Position numbers and translations under genes: made by a program. Shown here one piece after another: positions 1 through 6,807 of a DNA stretch of 34,616 nucleotides. Source of the stretch: Candidatus Gastranaerophilales bacterium (GTDB lineage: Bacteria > Cyanobacteriota > Vampirovibrionia > Gastranaerophilales > Gastranaerophilaceae). The stretch is taken from NCBI GenBank assembly GCA_944326615.1, contig CALVEO010000016.1, positions 1 to 34,616 of the forward strand. The letters are read 5' to 3'. The notes beneath the pieces were generated by a model, which did no database searches, was not told where the DNA came from, and saw only the letters and a list, made by a program, of their open reading frames with translations. Numbering within the stretch: the stretch's first letter is position 1; the number at the start of each line of letters is the position of its first letter.

Positions 1-2
1 CA

Positions 3-932
3 ATAAATTCGTATATACGTTCTGCGGATGCAAAAAAATTACATTTTTCGTCATATCCTGGTTTTAAATCTATATTTAATACTAAGTTAAAACCCATAGA
101 TAATGCAAAAATATATGTTGATAAAAATACAATCTTGAATAAAATAAAACAAGACAATATAAATAAAGCCATATATGAAACAGTAAATTTGTACAGAGAA
201 AAATTGATTCATTATAAAAATAACGAGGAAGAACTTCCTAATATTTGGTTTGTCATAATACCTGAAGAGGTTCATCATTATGGAAGATCTAAAAGTGTAG
301 TTCCTAAAAACGAACGTATAAAATCTAATGTGTTATATACAAAGAAAATGAAATTAAGTGATACACCAGGACAAGTAAAATTTTTCCCAGAAATGAATGA
401 GCAAGCAAAAGTTTATGATTATGGAACAGATTTTAGAAGACAACTTAAAGCTCGATTATTAAAAGAAAAAACCCCAATACAAATTATTCGCGAAACATCC
501 ATTGCTCCAAACGATTTCTTAGATTCAAGGAATCAGCCTACTCGTGATGTTCAAGATCCAGCTACAATTGCTTGGAATCTTTCAACTACAATGATGTTTA
601 AAGCAGGATGTAAACCTTGGAAACTTGCTAATATCAGAAAAGGTGTTTGCTATATAGGTTTGGTTTTTAAGAAGCTAGATAAATATAATCGTAGTGGAAA
701 TGCCTGCTGTGGAGCACAAATGTTCTTAGATACAGGAGATGGGTTAGTTTTTAAAGGTGCAATTGGTAATTGGTTGGATAAAACTAATAATGAATTCCAT
801 TTAACAAAAGACAAAGCAAAAGATTTAATGAAGAATATTCTTGAAGAATATAGAAGAGGGCAAGGCGAATACCCAAAAGAATTATTTATTCATGGACGAA
901 CGTATTTTAATACTCTTTTGTATAATATTTAA
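3..932 (+). pseudogene. Prokaryotic Argonaute (MID-PIWI) fragment, truncated at the 3' end, 5' end outside window
   Basis: The reading frame is open from the left edge, so the N-terminal part lies outside; the TTG at 135 is probably internal. A MID-like stretch (IWFVIIPEEVHHYGR) is followed by PIWI-like blocks: WKLANIRKGVCYIGLVFKK, then ACCGAQMFLDTGDGLVFKG, then PKELFIHGRTYFN. Argonautes bind a guide strand and recognise nucleic acid targets in defence. Active PIWI domains carry a DEDX catalytic set; here the first Asp position reads CYIGLVF and the later block reads FIHGRT, so I see no cleavage residues, as in inactive pAgos. Family members continue well past FIHGRTxF, but here the frame diverges immediately after FN and stops seven codons later, exactly where the long direct repeat (911-1166) begins. 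I infer a deletion or insertion at the repeat boundary. Family call fairly sure from motifs; subclass not assignable. Confidence 0.7.
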
Positions 933-1166
933 TTGTATATTATAATTATACCATTTACTTGCGAAATCCGTCAATATTAAATCGAATTTTCATTTCTTGA
1001 AATTTTACAGAAATTTTGTAATTTTTTTAATATAATTGTGTCCTAATGATACAAGAGGTGTAAATACACTTGATATTATTGACATTAAGAGTAATACTTG
1101 ACATAGGATGATAAAATGGAATAAATCTTTCTTTCGGGTTTAAATCTACTTTTCTCCGTTTTTTAG
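911..1166. repeat. Long diverged direct repeat, copy A
   Basis: This stretch matches 2875-3110 in the same orientation. Thirty bases at 921-950 are identical to 2886-2915. A 19-base block at 964-982 is identical to 2929-2947, and the blocks around 1071-1115 and 1141-1166 match with scattered differences. The repeat starts inside the last codons of the Argonaute fragment and supplies its stop codon. Nothing in it reads as a gene. The rest of the gene-free stretch to 1410 holds only a terminator-like hairpin (1202-1228) and plain AT-rich sequence. Confidence 0.8.
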
Positions 1167-1201
1167 TCCACAAACTGAGAATTAGTGCAGATAAAAAATT
1201 G

Positions 1202-1228
1202 AAAAACCGCCTGCTGAGGGCGGTTTTT
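1202..1228. terminator. Bidirectional rho-independent terminator
   Basis: A perfect ten-base stem (five A then CCGCC, pairing with GGCGG then five T) surrounds a seven-base loop. The A and T runs make it usable in both directions. It lies downstream of the Argonaute remnant and also downstream of the leftward gene, though far from that gene's stop. Confidence 0.7.
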
Positions 1229-1410
1229 GGCATGTAATTTTTTATAGAGAATTTTTTTGCTTAAATTTTGCCACTTTTTAAACTTTTTCCATAGAAATTC
1301 TCTTTTTGATTTTTTTTGAGGTGCAGATATAATAATTAAAACTGTCAAAAAAAATAAATAAATGGAAATATTATTAATATATTATACTGACTATATTATA
1401 TTATATAAAT

Positions 1411-1671
1411 ATGAATATAATTTTTAAAGTTATTTACAAAGTTATTAATATAATATTTTCAATATTTTTCACTTTAATTATCACATCAATAATATCTAAT
1501 ACAGAATATTTTATGATTAAGGATACCATATTCTTTAGAATTTTATCAATAATAACGTTAGTAAGTCTGTGGCTACCAGTCTTTATACGAACAAATATTT
1601 ATGTAATATCTATATGCATTTTGATATTTATTGTCTATTTTTTTCTTTATATTTCTCATCCATTATTATAG
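1411..1671 (+). CDS. Possible small membrane protein
   Basis: The 86-residue product is almost entirely hydrophobic, with about three candidate membrane segments (roughly residues 8-28, 40-58 and 62-82) and a few polar residues between them. No Shine-Dalgarno sequence precedes the ATG and the region is very AT-rich, so a chance frame cannot be excluded. It ends six bases before the convergent stop of the next gene, a tight packing that mildly favours a real gene. I recognise no family. Confidence 0.3.
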   Translation: MNIIFKVIYKVINIIFSIFFTLIITSIISNTEYFMIKDTIFFRILSIITLVSLWLPVFIRTNIYVISICILIFIVYFFLYISHPLL

Positions 1672-1677
1672 AACTTA

Positions 1678-2805
1678 TTATTTTTTATAATCAGGCAATA
1701 AATCATTCATCAAAATTGAACAATCACAGTAAGGATACTTACGCCCTCTTTCTCTGCCTAACCTATTTGCAACTTGATCTCTTTCTGAATCAGCAATTGC
1801 TTCTTCAACTGTTACTTTGTGAGATCTGGCATACATATTGTGCCATTGATCAAATTTTTCTTTCTGGTCACTCAAAAAAATTGTAGATTTTTCACCAATA
1901 ATACCCATTTCTTGTGTAGCCTCACAATTAGCTTTCGAGTGATAATATTTATCCATTTCAAATTCTCTTAAATGGTATGCATGATACAAAAGTTCTATAT
2001 AATTTGATATAAAAATTCTAAGTGTATTTAAAAATGCAACAATAGGATTTAGCAAACCCAAAACATCACGCAATAATATTTGCCATTCTGCTCTTTTAGC
2101 ATACATATATGTATAATCATTATCAACATTATTTTCACAATTAGGTAAATGTTTTCCATATTCTTTACTTAAATCTTCCAGGGTATTGTTTGCATCTTGT
2201 ATTAAATTCTGTACCCTTAATACATCATTTTCTAAGTCTTGTACATCTATTTCAACTTCAGATAAAAGATTTTCTGTTTCTTTTATATTCCCTTCAATAC
2301 CACTAATCATAGCTTCAATTTCATTTATTGTATCGCATGGTTCTTCATCATCATTAGAAGTTTGTGGTTTTGGTTCATCCTCCTCAACAACCTTAACTGT
2401 ACACCTGCAATTCGGGTGAGGGCGTTCAGGCACTTCGTCATAAAAATCAAAAATTTTGCCATCCAAAGCCTTACATTTATCACAAGTATGTTCTCCGTTT
2501 TCTGAATGCCATACATATTTATAATAGCTTATTCCGCCTTTCAAAACTGTAGTTTCAATATCAGATTTTTCACCCTCAGCATCATAATCGTTTTCTTTTA
2601 ATGCGTTATAACGATACAAAGCCTTGCCAAGTTTTTGTAAATTCGTATATTGTTTAAGAATTTTATTTTTATCTTTATTACTGAATACAGGATTAGAATG
2701 ATTTTTTAATAGATTTTCCTGGCTTGTGGATAAGCTATCAAAAGTTTCTTCCATGTTCTTTTCGCTACGTAATGCCTGTAAAATTTTGTTTTTTAGATTT
2801 GCCAT
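1678..2805 (-). CDS. MuF/SPP1-gp7-like Cys-motif protein with C-terminal serum-amyloid-A-like domain
   Basis: The 375-residue product has three parts. Residues about 90-140 carry the C-terminal signature of phage MuF/SPP1 gp7 head proteins: HTC108DKC111, LDGKIF, then PHPNC133RC135. Residues about 155-215 are charged and heptad-rich, likely coiled coil, and 245-275 are hydrophobic helix. From about 271 to the end the sequence follows vertebrate serum amyloid A: AYHLRE, then DKYYHSKANCEA (SAA: DKYFHARGNYDA), then an acidic helix, then ADSERDQVANRLGR (SAA: AEDSLADQAANEWGR) and a final LPDYKK (SAA: LPEKY). SAA proteins bind lipid/HDL in animals. There is no signal peptide. The start is set by an AAGGAG site just upstream. 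No phage structural genes are nearby, so a head-protein role is unlikely. MuF domains also occur fused to toxins, and an effector role is conceivable but unproven. It sits between two copies of a long repeat. Confidence 0.75.
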   Translation of the reverse strand: MANLKNKILQALRSEKNMEETFDSLSTSQENLLKNHSNPVFSNKDKNKILKQYTNLQKLGKALYRYNALKENDYDAEGEKSDIETTVLKGGISYYKYVWHSENGEHTCDKCKALDGKIFDFYDEVPERPHPNCRCTVKVVEEDEPKPQTSNDDEEPCDTINEIEAMISGIEGNIKETENLLSEVEIDVQDLENDVLRVQNLIQDANNTLEDLSKEYGKHLPNCENNVDNDYTYMYAKRAEWQILLRDVLGLLNPIVAFLNTLRIFISNYIELLYHAYHLREFEMDKYYHSKANCEATQEMGIIGEKSTIFLSDQKEKFDQWHNMYARSHKVTVEEAIADSERDQVANRLGRERGRKYPYCDCSILMNDLLPDYKK

Positions 2806-2835
2806 TTATATTTCTCCTTTTATTTTGTAAAAAAA

Positions 2836-2879
2836 GAGTAAGGCAGAAATTTTAATCCTAAAATTATCTTACCTTACTC
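2836..2879 (-). promoter_or_regulatory. Hairpin in the leader of the MuF/SAA-like gene
   Basis: Eight-base arms GAGTAAGG (2836-2843) and CCTTACTC (2872-2879) enclose a loop with its own small ATTTTAGGATTAAAAT palindrome. Read leftward, the stem is followed by a run of seven T, then the AAGGAG site of the gene. It could be a terminator or attenuator in the 5' leader. The right arm abuts the start of repeat copy B; copy A lacks the arm. Confidence 0.45.
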
Positions 2880-3110
2880 ATTTTTTATAATATTTAATTG
2901 TATATTATAATTATATCATCTGTATCCAAAATCCGTCAATATTAAATTAAAGTTTTAATTCAAAATATCTAAAAGTTTTATAAAATTTACTTTATTGATA
3001 TAAAGGTGACAAATACAGTTGATATTATTGCCATTCAGAGCAATAACATCGGATGATAAAATTGGACAAATCTTTCATATGGATTAAATCTCTTTTTCTA
3101 CGTTTTTTAT
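2875..3110. repeat. Long diverged direct repeat, copy B
   Basis: Second copy of the repeat at 911-1166, same orientation. Copy B lies upstream of the leftward MuF/SAA-like gene, so it may contain that gene's promoter; the conserved AT-rich blocks would fit. With the leader hairpin it accounts for nearly all of the gene-free stretch 2806-3136. Recombination between the copies would remove about 2 kb carrying the MuF/SAA-like gene. Confidence 0.8.
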
Positions 3111-3136
3111 TATAAATAATTTCTCCTTTTGGCTAT

Positions 3137-3487
3137 TTAGTAGTTTATAATACTTTGCACAAACTCAGAATCATAATGATTTACAAAGATACTTTCACCT
3201 TTGTCCAGACTTCTTAAAGTTTCCATATCTTCATTGGAGAGTTCAAAGTCAAATATTTCAAAGTTTTCTTTCATTCGTTCTTTATGCGTAGATTTTGGAA
3301 TAACAATGACATTTTCCTGAGTTAAAAATCTCAGTGCAACCTGCGCAACGGTTTTATTGTATTTATCTCCAATTGATTTCAAAACTTCATTGTTAAAGAA
3401 ATTGTTTTCGCCTCTTGCCATAGGACTCCACGACATAAGCTGCGTATTGTATTTATCCATATATTTACGCAAAGTTCTTTCCGTCTT
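3137..3487 (-). pseudogene. Aldo/keto reductase, C-terminal fragment
   Basis: About 110 residues match the last third of an aldo/keto reductase: [21 protein letters not shown], then [37 protein letters not shown], the NADPH-binding IPKS and helix region. The catalytic barrel half with Asp/Tyr/Lys/His is absent. Upstream the frame runs straight into the flavoprotein fragment with no start site of its own; the TTG at 3472 has no ribosome site. I infer a deletion that fused the front of one gene to the back of another. It is last in the leftward TetR-controlled operon. The breakpoint near 3480 is approximate. Confidence 0.7.
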
Positions 3488-3662
3488 TTAATTTACACGA
3501 AAAACAGCTTCTGCATCCTTTAAAATTAATGTCATAAAGATGAATAATTTCTACTTCTGTTCCATTGTCTTTAGCTCCCTTGACAAAACTTTCGCACATT
3601 TGAGCTGTATTCCATTGTTTTCTGGGTGAACCGTTTATCACATATATTTTTTTATTTGTCAT
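3465..3662 (-). pseudogene. NADPH-dependent FMN reductase / iron-sulfur flavoprotein, N-terminal fragment
   Basis: The 65-residue product begins MTNKKIYVINGSPRKQWNTAQM, the phosphate-binding loop of the flavodoxin fold that grips FMN, and continues to [14 protein letters not shown], the conserved Cys cluster of this family. Full proteins have about 180 residues; this one stops four codons after the Cys motif, where aldo/keto reductase sequence takes over in another frame. The ATG at 3662 lies behind an AAGGAG inside the end of the upstream gene, ten bases before that gene's stop is complete, so translation is coupled. It may still be made as a short peptide, but it lacks most of the fold. Confidence 0.7.
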
Positions 3663-4674
3663 CAACAATTTCTCCTTTATAATCTATCGCCTTAACAGTT
3701 CCGAGTTTGTGAATATCTTCATCCGTCCGATTGCCGTAGATTGTGATTTTATTCAACTCTGTTTCTATATTGTTAAATTCTTTATCTGTAAGAATAATAT
3801 CAGCTGCGCTAAGGTTTTCTATTACTCTTTCATCTTTTCTCATACCTGGAATAGGCACAACGTGAGGATATTTATGAAGCATCCATGCTAAAGAAATTTG
3901 AGCCGGCGTTATTCCTTTTTTGTCTGCAACTTCGTGCAACAAATCCAAAAGCGGCTGGTTTTTCTCAACATTTTCAGGCGCAAATCTTGTAATTACACGT
4001 CTTACATCATCGCCTTTGTATTGAGTATTTTTGTTGTATTTCCCGCTTAAAAATCCGCTTGCCATAGGGGAGAACGCAACAAAACCGATATTTAATTCTT
4101 TACATAATGGAATTACATCTTTTTCAAACATGCGCTCCATCATTGAATATTCGCTTTGAATTGCAGTTAGTGGCGTTATTTCGTGGGCTTTTTTAATCTG
4201 TTCGGTTGTAGACTGCGACTGTCCCCACGCGCGGATTTTTCCTTCTTTTATAAATTCGCCCATCCAGCCTGCGACTTCTTCAACATTACTGTTTAAAGGC
4301 ACTCTGTGTTCATAATAAATATCAATGTAATCAGTTTGTAGTCTTTTCAAAGAATCATTTAAAGCATTTGTAACCCCTTTCTTGCTAAGTTTACCCTCCG
4401 GAATTTCCTGCCCAGGCTGAAAAACAGGCACAAATTTTGTAGTTAAAATTATTTTATCTCTGAAAGGTTTAACCGCTTTTCCGACAAGCGTTTCGTTTGC
4501 AAAAGGGCCATAAGCTTCAGCTGTGTCAAAAAGTATACAGCCTAAATCATAGGCTTTATGCATAAGTCTAATTGATTCTTCCTCTGTCGGTATCGCCCCG
4601 TAACCATGAGAAAACCCCATACAGCCGATACCAACAGCAGATACTTCAATATCTCTTAATTTTCTGTATTTCAT
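3652..4674 (-). CDS. Aldo/keto reductase, intact
   Basis: This 340-residue TIM-barrel oxidoreductase uses NADPH to reduce aldehydes or ketones. The N-terminus reads MKYRKLRDIEVSAVGIGCMGF. The expected catalytic set is visible: Asp in LFDTAEAYG with Tyr five residues on, Lys in ILTTKFV, and His in YYEHRVP. The cofactor end shows PIPGMRKDERVIENL. Length fits the broad AKR family that includes general stress and flavin-linked reductases; the substrate cannot be read from sequence. A GGAG site precedes the ATG. It follows the TetR gene by 13 bases and overlaps the flavoprotein stub, so it should be co-transcribed and de-repressed with its regulator. Confidence 0.92.
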   Translation of the reverse strand: MKYRKLRDIEVSAVGIGCMGFSHGYGAIPTEEESIRLMHKAYDLGCILFDTAEAYGPFANETLVGKAVKPFRDKIILTTKFVPVFQPGQEIPEGKLSKKGVTNALNDSLKRLQTDYIDIYYEHRVPLNSNVEEVAGWMGEFIKEGKIRAWGQSQSTTEQIKKAHEITPLTAIQSEYSMMERMFEKDVIPLCKELNIGFVAFSPMASGFLSGKYNKNTQYKGDDVRRVITRFAPENVEKNQPLLDLLHEVADKKGITPAQISLAWMLHKYPHVVPIPGMRKDERVIENLSAADIILTDKEFNNIETELNKITIYGNRTDEDIHKLGTVKAIDYKGEIVDDK

Positions 4675-4687
4675 AATTAATTCTCCT

Positions 4688-5281
4688 TTATTTCAGGTAA
4701 GGCTTAAATATAGACATGAGTTGAACATCGCAAAATCTGTCTGTCCAGTCTAACGGCTCAAATTTTCCGTCTGACATGCACCAGCTTAGCATCATTCCGT
4801 AAAGCTCGCTGATTATAATGTGGGTTAATAATTCAATCGGAACATCATTTTTAAGTTCAGCGGAATTTTTTAAAATACTTTCAAGCATTTCGTAATCATA
4901 GAACCACTTTTGGCTGTCCATAGTTTCTGGAACATTATTAGGGTCAATAACATTTCTAATCCATTCACGACATACTTGAATCCCGCAAAATTCAACCTGC
5001 TCCATGAAACGACAAAAATAATGTCTAAGTTTGTCAAATAATTCAGCGTTTTCCATTGCCGTCAACTCTTCAGCAATTTCACCGAACGGTGTTCTGCTTA
5101 TTTCCATAACAATATCTTCTTTGCGTTTGAAATAAACATAAAATGTGCCTTTTGCAACTCCAGCTCTTTTTGTAATATCTTCAACATTAATTGCATCAAA
5201 GCCTTTTTCTTTAATAAGTTCCAAGCCTGCTGATATAAGTTTTCGTTTCGTTTCAATGGCTGATTTTTGTCTTTTGTTCAT
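4688..5281 (-). CDS. TetR-family transcriptional repressor
   Basis: The 197-residue protein has a TetR N-terminal DNA-binding domain (residues about 8-55: RKLISAGLELIKEKGFDAINVEDITKRAGVAKGTFYVYFKRKEDI) and a variable helical ligand/dimer domain. The start follows an AGGAG site. It is first in a leftward operon with the aldo/keto reductase, and a double palindrome (5316-5350) lies about 35 bases upstream, fitting autoregulation. Given its neighbours it may sense a reactive carbonyl, quinone or similar small molecule, but the ligand is unknown. Confidence 0.93.
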   Translation of the reverse strand: MNKRQKSAIETKRKLISAGLELIKEKGFDAINVEDITKRAGVAKGTFYVYFKRKEDIVMEISRTPFGEIAEELTAMENAELFDKLRHYFCRFMEQVEFCGIQVCREWIRNVIDPNNVPETMDSQKWFYDYEMLESILKNSAELKNDVPIELLTHIIISELYGMMLSWCMSDGKFEPLDWTDRFCDVQLMSIFKPYLK

Positions 5282-5315
5282 AAAATACTCCTGATTATAA
5301 ACATAGCATAATAAA

Positions 5316-5350
5316 TATATGACTACAAGTCAATGACTTATGGTCATATA
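5316..5350. promoter_or_regulatory. Tandem palindromic operator, probably for the TetR regulator
   Basis: Two 13-base palindromes, TGACTACAAGTCA (5320-5332) and TGACTTATGGTCA (5334-5346), sit one base apart. Together with TATA flanks they form one nearly perfect 35-base palindrome. TetR proteins commonly bind such sites as pairs of dimers. It lies in the divergent region between the TetR operon and the rightward 5470-7649 operon, so it could control both. Confidence 0.7.
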
Positions 5351-5469
5351 TGTTCAATTATATATATTAAATCAATTTATGCTTATAAAGCATCATAAAC
5401 AATACAACATAAGTATTTGCTATTTTTCAAAAATAAGTAAATAATAAAAATATACGAAAGGATTTTGAT

Positions 5470-5736
5470 TTGGAAAATGATAAAGATATACTGCAAAATC
5501 TTAAAGATTCAGACTGTTCTGATGAGTTTATAGAAGAATTTTTCAGAATAAAAAAAGCGGGCATAAGCAAACAGCTTATTCAGCTTCTATATAAGCACAA
5601 ATGCAAGCTTCTTGAACGACTGCATAATTCTCAAAAGAAAATAGATTGTCTGGATTATCTTATCTTTCAAATAAATCAAGCAAACAATTATAAGAATATG
5701 ACAATACAGCTTGTACAACAAAAGGAGCAAAATTGA
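5470..5736 (+). CDS. Small helical protein, resembles the MerR C-terminal coiled-coil tail
   Basis: The 88-residue product is predicted helical: IEEFFRIKKAGISKQLIQLLYKHKCKLLERLHNSQKKIDCLDYLIFQI. The pattern of a stalk ending in I-x-x-LDY-x-I recalls the dimerisation helix of MerR regulators, but the helix-turn-helix part is missing. I think similar stand-alone small proteins exist in gut bacteria; no function is assigned. The start is TTG behind AAAGGA. The stop overlaps the TTG start of the next gene (TTGA), so the two are translationally coupled. First gene of the rightward operon opposite TetR. Confidence 0.65.
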   Translation: MENDKDILQNLKDSDCSDEFIEEFFRIKKAGISKQLIQLLYKHKCKLLERLHNSQKKIDCLDYLIFQINQANNYKNMTIQLVQQKEQN

Positions 5737-6593
5737 TAAAAATTATTTCAGATAAAACATTTGATGAAGAACGTTCTTTGTACAATTTAAAAGATGCTGA
5801 AGTGTTAAACTGTAAATTTGCAGGAGCGGCAGATGGGGAATCTGTTTTAAAAGAATGCCGCAATTATTCGGTTAAAAATTGTTCGTTTTCACTTAGGTAT
5901 CCTATGTGGCACGCAAAAAAATTCACATTAAAAAATTCATCAATGGACGATAAAGCGAGAGCACCCCTGTGGTATAGCAAAGACGGTGAAATATCCGGCA
6001 GTAATATTCTGGGAATTAAGTGCCTTAGAGAATGTAAAAATATAATAATGAATAATTGCAATATTATCTCACCAGAATTCGGCTGGAAATGTAATGGGAT
6101 TAAAATTAAAAATTCAACGATTGATTCTATGTATTTTCTATTTGAATCAAAAGATGTTGAGATCGAAAACCTTAATATGTCAGGGAAATATTCATTCCAG
6201 TATATGAAAAATCTAAGTATTAAAAATTCAAACCTTGATACCAAAGATGCTTTCTGGCACAGCAAAAATATAGTTGTTGAAAACTCTGTTATAAAAGGCG
6301 AGTATCTAGGCTGGTTCAGTGAAAATTTGACATTTATAAACTGTAAAATTATCGGCACACAGCCTCTATGCTATTGCAAAAATTTAAAGTTAATAAACTG
6401 TACTATGGAGAAAACTGATTTATCATTTGAATATTCAGACGTTGAAGCAGATATCAAAGGTCATATTGCTTCTGTCAAAAATCCAAAATCAGGTACTATT
6501 GTTGCAGACTCTGTAGGTGAAATAATATACAAAGAGTCAATTGTGAAATGTTCCGGCAAAGTATTTATAAGAGAACAAAAACTTTCAGCATAA
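5733..6593 (+). CDS. DUF3737 family protein, right-handed beta-helix-like
   Basis: The 286-residue product is built from short repeats of about 20 residues, each with a pattern such as x-N-C-x-F or x-I-K-N-S-x-I/L (for example LSIKNSNLDTKDAFWHSKNI). This is typical of a parallel beta-helix. It matches my memory of the DUF3737 family, common in gut Firmicutes and Bacteroidetes and often near aldo/keto reductase and carboxymuconolactone decarboxylase genes. No signal peptide is seen, so it is likely cytoplasmic. Biochemical role unknown. Starts at TTG with AAGGAG upstream, overlapping the previous stop by four bases. Confidence 0.75.
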   Translation: MIKIISDKTFDEERSLYNLKDAEVLNCKFAGAADGESVLKECRNYSVKNCSFSLRYPMWHAKKFTLKNSSMDDKARAPLWYSKDGEISGSNILGIKCLRECKNIIMNNCNIISPEFGWKCNGIKIKNSTIDSMYFLFESKDVEIENLNMSGKYSFQYMKNLSIKNSNLDTKDAFWHSKNIVVENSVIKGEYLGWFSENLTFINCKIIGTQPLCYCKNLKLINCTMEKTDLSFEYSDVEADIKGHIASVKNPKSGTIVADSVGEIIYKESIVKCSGKVFIREQKLSA

Positions 6594-6603
6594 GGGAAAA
6601 TAA

Positions 6604-6807
6604 ATGAACAATAATCAAATTGATATAGACAAATTTTATAAATACATGCATGAAGGCAAAATTGTAGAACCAAGTTCCACAATAGCAAACGCTTTTCATA
6701 AATTCAGCCAGAACGCTTTAAAAATCACAACAGAACTCAATAATAAATACCACACACCTGAAGAAATTGTTAAATTTTTTTCAAAGATTACAGGCGGTGC
6801 TTTATGA
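6604..6807 (+). pseudogene. Hexapeptide-type acetyltransferase, N-terminal fragment
   Basis: The 67 residues (MHEGKIVEPSS, then ALKITTELNNKYHTPEEIVKFFSKITGGAL) resemble the helical N-terminal cap of acyltransferases of the sugar O-acetyltransferase/DapH-like left-handed beta-helix group, where ITAELN...YHTPEEI...F..LTG precedes the hexapeptide coil. The whole beta-helix with the active-site His is absent; the frame ends right after ITG and its stop overlaps the next ATG (ATGA). I read it as a stub left by a deletion. It could also be a domain kept as a small protein. Confidence 0.5.

Noticed and set aside
1027-1348. Two leftward frames of 61 and 68 codons
   Set aside because: They run through the direct repeat and the terminator hairpin, with no ribosome site and no recognisable protein.
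2724-2733. A perfect DnaA box (TTATCCACA on the minus strand)
   Set aside because: It is single and lies inside the coding sequence of the MuF/SAA-like gene. No cluster and no origin features surround it.
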